From JBFEYJ01 sp041563315 (GTDB taxonomy: Bacteria; Pseudomonadota; Gammaproteobacteria; Thiohalomonadales; Thiohalomonadaceae), in the NCBI GenBank assembly GCA_041563315.1, contig JBFFNE010000014.1:1-50813 (forward strand): a DNA stretch of 50,813 bases, written 5' to 3'. The notes below the pieces were generated by a model. It was given only the letters and a program-made list of their open reading frames with translations, searched no databases and had not been told where the DNA came from. Position numbers and translations under genes: made by a program. Of the stretch, positions 16,215 to 24,204 are shown in pieces (within the stretch, counting starts at the first letter, position 1; every line of letters begins with the position of its first letter).

Positions 16215-16839
16215 TCGTCTCCCGCAGACAGGACCAACATCAGCCGATGGCCTCCATGGCGGCGGCGGCATCTCCACGTCGATGACAGCACCGGAAAACA
16301 GGCCCAAAAATGGCCTCCGCCGACGTGCGCCCACGCCTGCGACATCGACCATCAACATGACACAATTTTGTGACACATGTCTCAAAATCTATCTAACTCA
16401 TTGTCTTACCGTAACTATGTCAGTTATCCACATTAGCTGTGGATAACTTTGTGGATGGTATGTGGTGATCGGCTTCCAGAGCGCATGGCAGCGTCGCTTG
16501 TAACAAATTGGTCATCTTCTGACCGACAAAAAAATACTCTAGTAAAAACAACTGGTTAAAAAAGAAATGGCGGTGCGAGATACGTAAGTATTCACTTACT
16601 TTAGCGGCCTGAATGTCCTTTTTTGGCCCACTGTGCATAAAACCCAGTCACCTAGTTCAGATTTCCCCGTTGTCAAGACAATTCACTATTTTTTACACTT
16701 TATGCAGCTGGAGCCACGGAGCCCCGGTTACCCCCTGCTTTCCTCCATCTCATTCGCTATGGAACAGTGCGTGAATTGCACAACGTGACGGGCTAGAATA
16801 GGCAGCCTACCCGTCAACCACATACCAACAACAAGAGCA
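16215..16839. other. 625-bp non-coding region, AT-rich, with DnaA boxes
   Basis: No credible gene is present between thrB and the TRAP permease gene. The region becomes AT-rich from about 16360. It contains an ACAA-type inverted element (CACAATTTTGTG near 16362-16373), the DnaA boxes described separately, poly-A/T-rich stretches near 16528-16568 and 16680-16705, and no clear terminator for thrB. Confidence 0.7.
16424..16640. promoter_or_regulatory. Cluster of DnaA boxes (possible replication-related site)
   Basis: A perfect TTATCCACA at 16424-16432 faces its perfect inverse TGTGGATAA at 16438-16446. A third consensus-type box (TGTGCATAA, fits TTATNCACA) is at 16632-16640. A weaker copy (TGTGGATGG) lies just after the inverted pair, near 16450. 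AT-rich DNA that could unwind lies between the boxes. It could be an origin, a DnaA-titration site or a DnaA-regulated promoter. No dnaA, dnaN or mnmG gene is adjacent. Confidence 0.5.
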
Positions 16840-17385
16840 TTGGACACCTTCGCCCGCATCGCCCGCCGTATTGACCTGTTCAGTGAATGGACCGGGCGCG
16901 CTATCGCTTGGCTTACCCTGGGGATGGTCATCGTCACCTTCACCGTAGTGCTGCTGCGCTACCTGTTCAACGTCGGCTGGATCGCGATGCAGGAGTCGAT
17001 CACTTACATGCACGCACTGGTGTTCATGCTGGGTGCCGCGTACACCCTGCGCCACGATGGGCATGTGCGGGTCGATATCTTCTACCAGCAGTTCAGCGAC
17101 CGCGGCCGCGCCTGGGTGGATCTGCTCGGCACCCTGCTGTTGCTGCTGCCGGTGACGCTCTTTATCACCGTGATCAGCTGGGACTACGTCAGCAGTGCCT
17201 GGACGCTCAAAGAGGGCTCACGCGAGACCGGCGGCCTGCCCTGGGTCTACCTGCTGAAAAGCGCCATCCCGCTAATGGCCCTACTTCTTCTGTTGCAAGG
17301 GGGGGCGCTGGCACTGCGCTCACTGCTGGTGTTGCTCGGTTATGAGCAGGAAGCCCCGCTTCGCGATACGGACAGGGAGCTTTAG
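16840..17385 (+). CDS. TRAP transporter small permease subunit (DctQ-type)
   Basis: A 181-residue inner-membrane protein with four predicted membrane segments (about 20-40, 55-75, 93-113, 137-157). This is the DctQ topology of tripartite ATP-independent periplasmic transporters, which import carboxylates and related acids using the sodium gradient. The motif 'TVVLLRYLFNVGWIAMQES' is typical. The start appears to be TTG with AAGAG just upstream. The large permease gene follows after a 167-bp gap. No substrate-binding protein gene (dctP/taxi) is visible in the window, so the substrate cannot be inferred. Confidence 0.9.
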   Translation: MDTFARIARRIDLFSEWTGRAIAWLTLGMVIVTFTVVLLRYLFNVGWIAMQESITYMHALVFMLGAAYTLRHDGHVRVDIFYQQFSDRGRAWVDLLGTLLLLLPVTLFITVISWDYVSSAWTLKEGSRETGGLPWVYLLKSAIPLMALLLLLQGGALALRSLLVLLGYEQEAPLRDTDREL

Positions 17386-17553
17386 ATGTACGGCCGCCTC
17401 CCCCTCAAAAGCGCTTTCACCGCTTGCCCAAGGCATCCTGACATGGCGCATCCCGCAGCCAATGGCCGCCCCTTGGCACACGCCACACCACACCACCGGA
17501 ATGGGTCTCGCCTGACGGACGTCAACAAATTTCAGGGTGAGGCTGCACACTAA
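17386..17553 (+). CDS. Possible 55-residue small ORF between TRAP subunits
   Basis: An open frame starting MYGRLPLKSAFTACPRHPD exactly fills the gap between the TRAP subunits. Its ATG abuts the DctQ stop (TAGATG) and its stop overlaps the DctM start (TAATG). Such tight junctions suggest translational coupling. The predicted peptide is basic, His/Pro-rich and not hydrophobic, and no family is recognised. It may be chance or a remnant of a degenerated segment. Nothing independent supports expression. Confidence 0.3.
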   Translation: MYGRLPLKSAFTACPRHPDMAHPAANGRPLAHATPHHRNGSRLTDVNKFQGEAAH

Positions 17554-18941
17554 TGGGCGCGGAAATCATGGCCATTTTCATGTTCCTCACCATCTGCGTT
17601 GTGCTGATGCTGGGCTATCCGGTCGCCTTCACCCTGGCGGGTACCGCACTAGGCTTCGCCGCACTGGGCATACAAACAGGAATATTCGACGCCGCCTTCC
17701 TCGAAGCGCTGCCCAACCGCCTGTTCGGCATCATGACCAACGAAACCCTAATCGCCGTGCCACTGTTCATCTTCATGGGGGTGATGCTGGAGCGCTCGAA
17801 GGTGGCCGAACAACTGCTCGACACCATGGCCGCGCTGTTCGGTTCACTGCATGGCGGACTCGGCATTTCCGTGATACTGGTAGGGATGCTGCTGGCGGCC
17901 AGCACCGGCATCGTTGGCGCCACCGTCGTCACCATGGGACTACTCTCACTGCCTACCATGATGAAACGCGGCTACAGTCCGGCACTTGCCACCGGCACCA
18001 TCTGCGCCTCCGGCACACTGGGACAGATCATTCCGCCCTCGATCATCCTGATCCTGCTCGGTGATGTGCTCTCCTCTTCCTACCAGCAGGCACAGCTCGC
18101 CATGGGGGTCTGGGCGCCGGAGACCCTCTCGGTGGGCGATCTCTTCGCAGGCGCCCTTGTCCCCGGACTGCTGCTGGTGGTGCTCTATATTCTTTATCTG
18201 CTCGGCATTGCCTGGTTCAAACCAGCCACCTGCCCGGTGCCGCCGGCGGAGGAGCGCGGTGACTACAACAGTGAACTACTTATCCGCGCCCTCAAGGTGC
18301 TGTTGCCGCCGCTGGGACTGATCCTGGCCGTGCTCGGCTCCATCCTGGCAGGCCTGGCCACCCCTACCGAGGCCGCCTCTGTCGGTGCCGTCGGCGCCAT
18401 CGCGCTCGCCCTCGGCCAGCGCCAGCTCAACCTGGTAACACTTAACGAAGTGATGCGCTCCACCACCCGGATCACCGCCATGGTGTTCCTAATCTTCATC
18501 GGTGCCTCGCTCTTCTCCCTGGTATTCCGCGGTTTCGGTGGCGACGAGATGGTCAAGGCGCTGCTCACCGGACTGCCCGGCGGTGTGGTCGGCGCCATGC
18601 TGGTGGTGATGCTGGTGATCTTCCTGCTCGGATTTATTCTCGACTTTATCGAGATCACCTTCGTCGTCGTGCCCATTGTCGCCCCCATCCTGCTGGCGAT
18701 GGGAGTTGATCCGATCTGGCTCGGCGTGATGATCGCCATCAATCTGCAGACCTCCTTCCTCACCCCCCCGTTCGGCTTCGCCCTGTTCTACCTGCGCGGC
18801 GTCGCTCCACCCGAGGTCAAGACTAGCCAGATCTACAAGGGCGTTGTCCCTTATATCCTCATCCAACTCATCGCCTTGGGTGCGCTGTCGCTCTGGCCGG
18901 AACTGGCCACCTGGTTGCCAGGCGTGGTGTACGGAGAATAG
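17553..18941 (+). CDS. TRAP transporter large permease subunit (DctM-type)
   Basis: A 462-residue polytopic inner-membrane protein with about 11-12 membrane segments, the transport channel of a TRAP system. Family features include 'GYPVAFTLAGTALGF' at the N-terminus, 'TGIVGATVVTMGLLSLPTMMKRGYSPALATGTI' around residue 115-150 (quoted region only in part diagnostic), 'GQIIPPSIILILLGD', and the late 'LNPxTP'-like stretch NLQTSFLTPPFGFALFYLRG. It is slightly longer than most DctM proteins. The GTG/ATG choice is between 17553 (GGTGAG upstream) and 17568 (GGAA upstream). It pairs with the upstream DctQ-type subunit. Confidence 0.93.
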   Translation: MGAEIMAIFMFLTICVVLMLGYPVAFTLAGTALGFAALGIQTGIFDAAFLEALPNRLFGIMTNETLIAVPLFIFMGVMLERSKVAEQLLDTMAALFGSLHGGLGISVILVGMLLAASTGIVGATVVTMGLLSLPTMMKRGYSPALATGTICASGTLGQIIPPSIILILLGDVLSSSYQQAQLAMGVWAPETLSVGDLFAGALVPGLLLVVLYILYLLGIAWFKPATCPVPPAEERGDYNSELLIRALKVLLPPLGLILAVLGSILAGLATPTEAASVGAVGAIALALGQRQLNLVTLNEVMRSTTRITAMVFLIFIGASLFSLVFRGFGGDEMVKALLTGLPGGVVGAMLVVMLVIFLLGFILDFIEITFVVVPIVAPILLAMGVDPIWLGVMIAINLQTSFLTPPFGFALFYLRGVAPPEVKTSQIYKGVVPYILIQLIALGALSLWPELATWLPGVVYGE

Positions 18942-18969
18942 AGCCCTTTAAAGCCTGGCGCGATGGATG

Positions 18970-19896
18970 TCACACCGGCTCGACCACGTTTTCTCCACCG
19001 AAGGCGGAAATCAACTCATCGATGAATGTCGACAGCTCCCCGGTCATAAAGGCAAAGTCACTGTCGAACTGCACCGCCGGGTCCTCATGGCCACTATCGA
19101 GCTCTTGCTTGACCGTATCGGTAAATCGCAGGCGTTTGATCGTGAGGTCTTCGGCAACCACAAACTCCAATCGCTCACGCCAGGTCAGCGCCAGTTTCGT
19201 TACCTGCTTGCCTGCGGCAAGGTGAGACTGGATCTCTTCCGCGAAGGGATCCTGGCGGCGGCAACGCACGATACCTCCCTCCTTGTCCGCATCCTGCAGC
19301 TCGTACTCATCCCCCAGTTCAAATCCGGCGGGGATCCCCTCTCCACTTAGCCACTGGGTCATCATCACCCGGGGTGAAGTTTCGGTATTGGGTAAGCGGG
19401 CGGTGAGCACCGCACCGGCCCCCTCCACCGAGGCACGCAACTGGGCAATGAGGTCCTCGGCCCTGGCCGGGCTGGAGACGTCCACCACCAGCCAGCCGCC
19501 CTTGCGATCGATATAGGCAAAGGTGCGTGTTGAACGTGTAAAGGCCTGCGGCAGCAGTGTCATGGTCAGCTCCTCCTTGAGCTGCAGCTGCTCCTTACGG
19601 CGCACCGGGCGTGCCTCGGCAGCCTCAATTTCTGCCACCTTTTCCGCCAGCTGTTCATTCACAACGGCGGCAGGAAGCACCCGCTCCTCTTTCTGGGCGC
19701 AGACCATCGAGTAGTGGCCGATGGTGTGGCAAAACTGATCGCCGCGGCGCCCCAACGGTGGCACCCAGCCCACGCTAAAGGGTGTGGCTTTTCCCACGGG
19801 GCGGAATTCGTCTTTGGAGAGGGCCTCGTTCAGTGCATCGTGATCGAGAGTAAAGGCTTGCGTCAGCCGGAACAGGTAAAGATTTTTGAACCACAT
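18970..19896 (-). CDS. rdgC: Recombination-associated protein RdgC
   Basis: A ring-shaped DNA-binding protein that modulates RecA and replication-fork recombination. The 308 residues begin MWFKNLYLFRLTQAF, the typical RdgC start. Conserved stretches PVGKATPFSVGWVPPLGR and 'ERVLPAAVVNEQLAEKV' follow. The C-terminal 'FDSDFAFMTGELSTFIDELI' is also characteristic. The ATG at 19896 has GGAAGAC upstream; an upstream in-frame extension of 20 codons has no family support. It is convergent with the TRAP permease gene and divergent from the macro-like gene. RdgC occurs mainly in beta- and gammaproteobacteria. Confidence 0.94.
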   Translation of the reverse strand: MWFKNLYLFRLTQAFTLDHDALNEALSKDEFRPVGKATPFSVGWVPPLGRRGDQFCHTIGHYSMVCAQKEERVLPAAVVNEQLAEKVAEIEAAEARPVRRKEQLQLKEELTMTLLPQAFTRSTRTFAYIDRKGGWLVVDVSSPARAEDLIAQLRASVEGAGAVLTARLPNTETSPRVMMTQWLSGEGIPAGFELGDEYELQDADKEGGIVRCRRQDPFAEEIQSHLAAGKQVTKLALTWRERLEFVVAEDLTIKRLRFTDTVKQELDSGHEDPAVQFDSDFAFMTGELSTFIDELISAFGGENVVEPV

Positions 19897-20043
19897 CGAG
19901 AAGTCTTCCGTCGCTGAATGAAAAATAAGGTGGTAATTATGCCCAGTCACCTCCACTTATTCACCCCACTTTTCGCCCCAGCGCATTACACACGAAAAAT
20001 CGATCTACACTGATTTTTAACAACCCAACTCAGAGGCAGGACA

Positions 20044-20619
20044 ATGGCGAACATGGCCCGCCGCAGGCCCCCCACACTGCGCTTGATCCGCGGCGATCTT
20101 GATCGTGTGGTACGCATCGGCACTACCCGTATCCAGGTTGCGCCACAAGACCGTCCGCCTTTCGCCGTGAATGCCCTGGCCGTGGAACAAGATACGGCGC
20201 TGGTGCTGGGAGAGGAGCCCATGGTTCTTTCCCCGGAACAGTCACTGAATGAAATCAGCTCTGACCTTGAGCACCTTACCGAGCCACTACCGGGCAGTGT
20301 CCTGGTAAAACGCGGCACGCCGAAACGACTCTACGCCATCGTCCATGATCTGGAGCAGGATCCGAGCATTCGCCAGGAGTGGGTCGTCAAGGCACTGCAC
20401 AACATGATGCGCCTGGCCGAACGCCAGCCGCTGCACGCCATTGCCATGCCTCTGCTGGGGACCCGTTACGGCCAGCTTGAACAGCGCCGTTTTATCGAAT
20501 TACTCTGCTACATCCTCACCAAGTACCCGCCCTCATCGCCACTGAAGCTGTGGTTGGTGGCCCCGCGCTATGATGTCCATGATCTGCTGGAGATGCTGGA
20601 GTTGTATCGCTGCCGCTAA
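20044..20619 (+). CDS. Uncharacterised protein with a possible divergent macro domain
   Basis: A 191-residue soluble protein. The C-terminal two-thirds (about 80-185) follow a macro-domain-like order: a Gly-rich turn 'PLPGSVLVKRGTP', the strand 'RLYAIVHDL', a helix 'VVKALHNMMRLAER', then 'AIAMPLLGTRYG', which resembles the IAFPxxGTGxxG loop. Macro domains bind or hydrolyse ADP-ribose derivatives. The canonical N-terminal Asn/Asp residues of active macro-hydrolases are not evident. The N-terminus is basic (MARRRPPTLRLIRGDLDR). AGAGGCAGGA provides the ribosome-binding site. The domain match is by eye only and could be wrong. Confidence 0.6.
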   Translation: MANMARRRPPTLRLIRGDLDRVVRIGTTRIQVAPQDRPPFAVNALAVEQDTALVLGEEPMVLSPEQSLNEISSDLEHLTEPLPGSVLVKRGTPKRLYAIVHDLEQDPSIRQEWVVKALHNMMRLAERQPLHAIAMPLLGTRYGQLEQRRFIELLCYILTKYPPSSPLKLWLVAPRYDVHDLLEMLELYRCR

Positions 20620-20695
20620 GGGTTCTGACAGCGCCGACGGCACAGCCGTGCTATTATCGCCGCCCTTGCCCCATTTGCAGTCAGCAGAATACCCG

Positions 20696-21043
20696 GTGGA
20701 TACCCTTTCCCATCAACTCGCCGACCTCATCCTCAACATTGAGGCGGAGATGCGCCGCATTTCCTTGTGGGAGATACAGCGCCCCTCCGAAGAGGCGCTC
20801 GCCAGCCTGGCCCCTTTCTGCCACGACACGTTGGCTTTCCACCAATGGCTGCAATGGGTGTTCCTGACGAAGATGAAGGTGGTGCTGGAAACCGAAGAGG
20901 ATTTTCCCACCAGCAGTGACATCACCCCCTTGGCGGAATACAGTTTCGCGCGCCTGCCGCACCACACCGACAGACTGCTGGAACGGCTCCAGGAATTTGA
21001 TGCGTTTATCAACCGGCAGGGACAACATCTCGGCCAGGGTTAG
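20696..21043 (+). CDS. YqcC family (DUF446) protein
   Basis: A 115-residue small soluble, mostly helical protein of the YqcC/DUF446 family. The pattern 'LILNIEAEMRRISLWE' near the N-terminus is characteristic, as are the central 'FCHDTLAFHQWLQWVFLTKM' (quoted to 20 residues) and the following 'LPHHTDRLLERLQEFD'. The start is taken as GTG at 20696 (VDTLSHQL), which gives the normal family length. The frame is open upstream into the previous gene, but that part is low-complexity. In E. coli yqcC neighbours truC. The function is unknown. Confidence 0.85.
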   Translation: MDTLSHQLADLILNIEAEMRRISLWEIQRPSEEALASLAPFCHDTLAFHQWLQWVFLTKMKVVLETEEDFPTSSDITPLAEYSFARLPHHTDRLLERLQEFDAFINRQGQHLGQG

Positions 21044-21129
21044 GTTGCCTCTCACTCCCCACGCTTCCCGGCGCGATAAGCTACGCTAGTCACAACGCAA
21101 AACACAGACCTGTTCGGAAATCGGCCACC

Positions 21130-21768
21130 ATGGAACACTGGAGCGAATACACCCGTTTTATTATCGCCTTGCTGGTGATCCTTGATCCATTTATGGCCCT
21201 GCCAATCTTCCTGGAACTGACTCACTTTCACTCCCCGGTGGAACGTCGGCGAGTGGCTCGCATCGCCACCCTGGCGGTGATTGTCGTGTTATTCATTGCC
21301 GCATTGAGCGGCGAGACGCTGCTGCAATGGATGGGTACCAGTCTCGGCTCCTTCCGCGTCGGCGGTGGCATCGTGCTGCTGCTAATGGCGCTCGCCATGT
21401 TGCGCGCCGAAGCCGACCGGGTGCGTGCCACCCCCGGTGAAGCGGTCAACGCCTCACAACGCGCTTCCATTGCGGTGGTCCCTATCGCCATTCCACTGAT
21501 GGCCGGCCCCGGCGCCATGGGCAATGTCATTATCGCCATGCAGCGTTCCACCGCGCCCTACCACTCCTGGTTAATTCTCGGTAGCATCCTTTTAGTCGGT
21601 CTGATTCTGTGGCTGGTGCTGCGTCTGGCCGAACCGATCGGCAAGGCACTCGGTGACATGGGGCTAAACATCCTCAATCGCGTGCTCGGATTGCTGCTTG
21701 CCGCTATCGCCGTGGAGATGATGGCCAACGGCCTCAAGCAGCTGTTTCCGCTGCTGGCAGGGGGCTAA
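21130..21768 (+). CDS. MarC family integral membrane protein
   Basis: A 212-residue protein with six predicted membrane segments, of the MarC/UPF0056 (YhgN, YchE) family. Signature segments are 'LVILDPFMALPIFLELT' near the N-terminus, 'GTSLGSFRVGGGIVLLLMAL' (20 residues) and 'VVPIAIPLMAGPGAM' near residue 118. Members are often labelled NAAT or antibiotic-resistance proteins, but the transport role is not established. It is followed 16 bp later by an SDR gene in the same direction. Confidence 0.93.
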   Translation: MEHWSEYTRFIIALLVILDPFMALPIFLELTHFHSPVERRRVARIATLAVIVVLFIAALSGETLLQWMGTSLGSFRVGGGIVLLLMALAMLRAEADRVRATPGEAVNASQRASIAVVPIAIPLMAGPGAMGNVIIAMQRSTAPYHSWLILGSILLVGLILWLVLRLAEPIGKALGDMGLNILNRVLGLLLAAIAVEMMANGLKQLFPLLAGG

Positions 21769-21784
21769 TTAAGGGAGGCAGAAC

Positions 21785-22549
21785 ATGCACACACCCAGGG
21801 TGGTACTGATTACCGGTGGCGCACAGGGGATCGGCAAGGGCATCGCCCGCCACCTGCTAGGCAAAGCTTATGCGGTCGTGATCATCGATATGGATGTGGA
21901 AGCCGGTGAAGAGTGCGCGGAGGAACTTGCCCCGCTCGGTGCCCTGCGCTTCATTCCCGCCGATATTCGCGAAGAGGCCGACATCCGTGATAGCGTCGAT
22001 GAAACCCTGCAGCGTTTCGGTCGGCTGGACGGCCTGATCAACAACGCCGCGCTGGCCAATCCGTACCACGCGGCGATAGAAACGCTCCCGCTGGAGAACT
22101 GGCAGCGGGTTATCGATACCAATCTCACCGGCAGCTTTCTGGCCGCCAAGCATGCCATTCCCCACCTGCGCAAGGTCGGCGGCAGCATTATCAACATTGC
22201 CTCTACCCGGGCACTGCAGTCGGAGGCCAATACCGAAGCCTACACCGCCTCCAAGGGAGCGCTGGTCGCGCTCTCCCACGCCCTGGCAGTGAGCCTGGGA
22301 CCCGAGGTTCGCGTCAACTGCATCAGCCCTGGCTGGATCGATGTCAGCGAATGGCAAAAGCGCAGCCAGCGGCGACCGGCCGAGTTGAGCGAGCGCGATC
22401 ATCTTCAGCATCCGGCCGGACGGGTCGGTATCCCGGATGATGTGGCGGCACTCGCCGCCTTCCTGCTCTCCGATGAAGCGGGTTTTATTACCGGGCAGAA
22501 TTTTGTGGTGGATGGTGGAATGACAAGGAAGATGATTTATGAGGAGTAG
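21785..22549 (+). CDS. Short-chain dehydrogenase/reductase (SDR)
   Basis: A 254-residue classical SDR, an NAD(P)-dependent oxidoreductase of alcohols or ketones. The cofactor motif TGGAQGIGKGIA is at residues 10-21, the acidic VIIDMD end of strand 2 suggests NAD(H) preference, and NNAAL is near residue 86. The catalytic triad is in SIINIAS and Y-T-A-S-K (near 150). The C-terminal GQNFVVDGGMTRKM is typical. The ribosome-binding site is GGGAGG at 21773-21778. The substrate is unknown. It may be co-transcribed with marC. Confidence 0.93.
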   Translation: MHTPRVVLITGGAQGIGKGIARHLLGKAYAVVIIDMDVEAGEECAEELAPLGALRFIPADIREEADIRDSVDETLQRFGRLDGLINNAALANPYHAAIETLPLENWQRVIDTNLTGSFLAAKHAIPHLRKVGGSIINIASTRALQSEANTEAYTASKGALVALSHALAVSLGPEVRVNCISPGWIDVSEWQKRSQRRPAELSERDHLQHPAGRVGIPDDVAALAAFLLSDEAGFITGQNFVVDGGMTRKMIYEE

Positions 22550-23106
22550 GTTTAGCGCTAGCGCTGTACTTCGCTACTCGGCGGGAATTGACAGGATTCA
22601 AAACCCCTTCGTTTAACTGTATCAGTGAGTCTGGAAAGAGAATGAGTCCCGACCTGCGAATAGTGGTGTCAAACGGAACGGTTTTCTTCCCGTGTAGCGC
22701 AGCCGAGCATCACATCAGGGGAAAGTGAAGACATGTTTGAGCGAGGCGGCTACTTGCCTCGCGAGTTTCCTGAACGGCCTGAAATGACGAGAAGCGCAGA
22801 GTACCGCGGAGCGGCAAGCCTTCGGGAGATGGTTTTGGGTGCTTTTGCCAAAACAAAAGTACCTCGCGGCGCGGGAGCGAGACCCCGCATTAGATCCACT
22901 CGCAATAGCGACACAAACACCAAACACCCATCGTAACTGCTAAAAAAAGAGAAGCGCCAGATAGCCAGGGAACGTGAAGCATGGCGCTTCCGGCAAGCTA
23001 CGCTGTGGTGTTGAGGTTCTGGGCCCCGGATGGGGTAGCCTGACCTACTCGGCTGCGTTCCATGCCCCAATCGCGGCTGGCGCACATGTGTCGAACACAG
23101 AAATGC
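22550..23106. repeat. Non-coding, hairpin-rich stretch, probably a dispersed repeat or remnant
   Basis: No credible gene is present in about 560 bp between SDR and rpoH. It starts with a perfect 12-bp palindrome AGCGCTAGCGCT (22554-22565). The part from about 22670 to 22930 has features I recall from dispersed intergenic sequences in gammaproteobacteria, such as TTTTGG...CCAAAA around GGTGCTTTTG. Its minus-strand frame reads CFGKSTQNHLPK, with a composition unlike the neighbouring genes. A second inverted pair, AGAAGCGCCA...TGGCGCTTC, spans about 22949-22990. Mobility is not shown. Confidence 0.4.
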
Positions 23107-23132
23107 AAAACGGCCTCCGAGGAGGCCGTTTT
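23107..23132. terminator. Bidirectional terminator between SDR and rpoH
   Basis: AAAACGGCCTCC (23107-23118) and GGAGGCCGTTTT (23121-23132) form a perfect 12-bp stem with a two-base loop. T-runs occur on both strands. It lies 24 bp past the rpoH stop and is the likely rpoH terminator. Confidence 0.9.
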
Positions 23133-23156
23133 CAGTGAAGCACTAACAACTATCCG

Positions 23157-24011
23157 TTAGGCGGCAAGCACATTCTTCAGCTTCTTCATCGCATTCTTCT
23201 CCAGCTGGCGAATGCGCTCGGCGGAAACATTGTACTTGTCGGCCAGGTCCTGCAAAGTGGACTTGTCCTCGGTTAACCAGCGGGAAGCGACGATATCGCG
23301 GCTGCGGTCATCCAGTCCGCTCAGTGCTGCGTGCAGCTGGTTGTTGTTGTGCTCTGCCCACTCTTTATCCTCGACCTGTGTGGCAGGCTCAAAGCGGGTA
23401 TCCTGCAGGTAACTGGCAGGGGTGGCCGGCATGTCGTCGTCGTTTTCGCTGTCGGGGGCACCGTCAAAGGCCATGTCACGGCCGCTCAGGCGCGATTCCA
23501 TCTCCAGCACGTCGGCACGCGTCACACCCAGAGCCTCGGCGACGGTATCGACCTCTTCATGCGAGAACCAGCCAAGGCGCTTCTTGGAGCTGCGCAGATT
23601 AAAAAAGAGCTTGCGCTGCGCCTTGGTGGTGGCCACCTTGACGATACGCCAGTTGCGCAGGATGAACTCGTGGATCTCAGCGCGTATCCAGTGCACGGCA
23701 AAGGAGACCAGGCGCACGTTCATGCTCGGGTCGAAACGGCGCACAGCCTTCATCAGGCCGATGTTGCCCTCCTGAATGAGGTCAGCATGGGGCAGGCCGT
23801 AACCGCTGTAGCCGCGAGCGATATGGGCGACAAACCGCAGGTGCGACATGATCAGTTTGCGTGCGGCCTCCAGGTCCTCGCTTTCACGGTAACGGACGGC
23901 CAGCTCGTGCTCTTCATCGGCGGTCAGCACAGGAATGCGGTTAACCGCCTGGCTGTAAGCCTCAATGCTACTGATCGGAAAGTTCAGTTGAAAATCCAGC
24001 GCCTTGGACAT
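23157..24011 (-). CDS. rpoH: Heat-shock sigma factor RpoH (sigma32)
   Basis: Directs transcription of heat-shock chaperone and protease genes. The 284 residues contain sigma region 2 ('FVAHIARGYSGYGLPHADLI', 'RRFDPSMNVRLVSFAVHWIR'), the RpoH box 'TTKAQRKLFFNLRSSKKRL' near residue 133 specific to sigma32, and region 4 ('TLQDLADKYNVSAERIRQLE'). The ATG at 24011 is preceded by GGGAGGA and matches the usual MSKALDF-like start. It follows ftsX in the conserved ftsY-ftsE-ftsX-rpoH order but has its own sigma70 promoter. Translational thermosensing through the 5' end is known in E. coli; no such fold was worked out here. Confidence 0.97.
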   Translation of the reverse strand: MSKALDFQLNFPISSIEAYSQAVNRIPVLTADEEHELAVRYRESEDLEAARKLIMSHLRFVAHIARGYSGYGLPHADLIQEGNIGLMKAVRRFDPSMNVRLVSFAVHWIRAEIHEFILRNWRIVKVATTKAQRKLFFNLRSSKKRLGWFSHEEVDTVAEALGVTRADVLEMESRLSGRDMAFDGAPDSENDDDMPATPASYLQDTRFEPATQVEDKEWAEHNNNQLHAALSGLDDRSRDIVASRWLTEDKSTLQDLADKYNVSAERIRQLEKNAMKKLKNVLAA

Positions 24012-24056
24012 GGAATCCTCCCACTTGCAATATTTACATGACGTCTCTAGTAACCG

Positions 24057-24085
24057 ACTATAACACTCAGGTATTGCGTTGCCAA
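24057..24085 (-). promoter_or_regulatory. sigma70 promoter of rpoH
   Basis: On the minus strand TTGGCA (24085-24080), a 17-bp spacer and TATAGT (24062-24057) give a near-consensus promoter. The start would be about 40 bp upstream of the rpoH ATG, in the gap after ftsX. Confidence 0.78.
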
Positions 24086-24204
24086 GTGTTTTTGTCTGGT
24101 ATGTTGGATGGCCGCCCACCCCATAAGTTCACTGGATTTAACGGCAGGTGCGTCCAGGCTGCCAAGGCGTGTCTCTCCTCCCACGCCTTGGCAGTCGGGC
24201 CGGA

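Noticed and set aside
22715..22927. 70-residue minus-strand frame in the rpoH-SDR gap
   Set aside because: Composition is atypical and the stretch looks like non-coding repeat; no ribosome-binding site.
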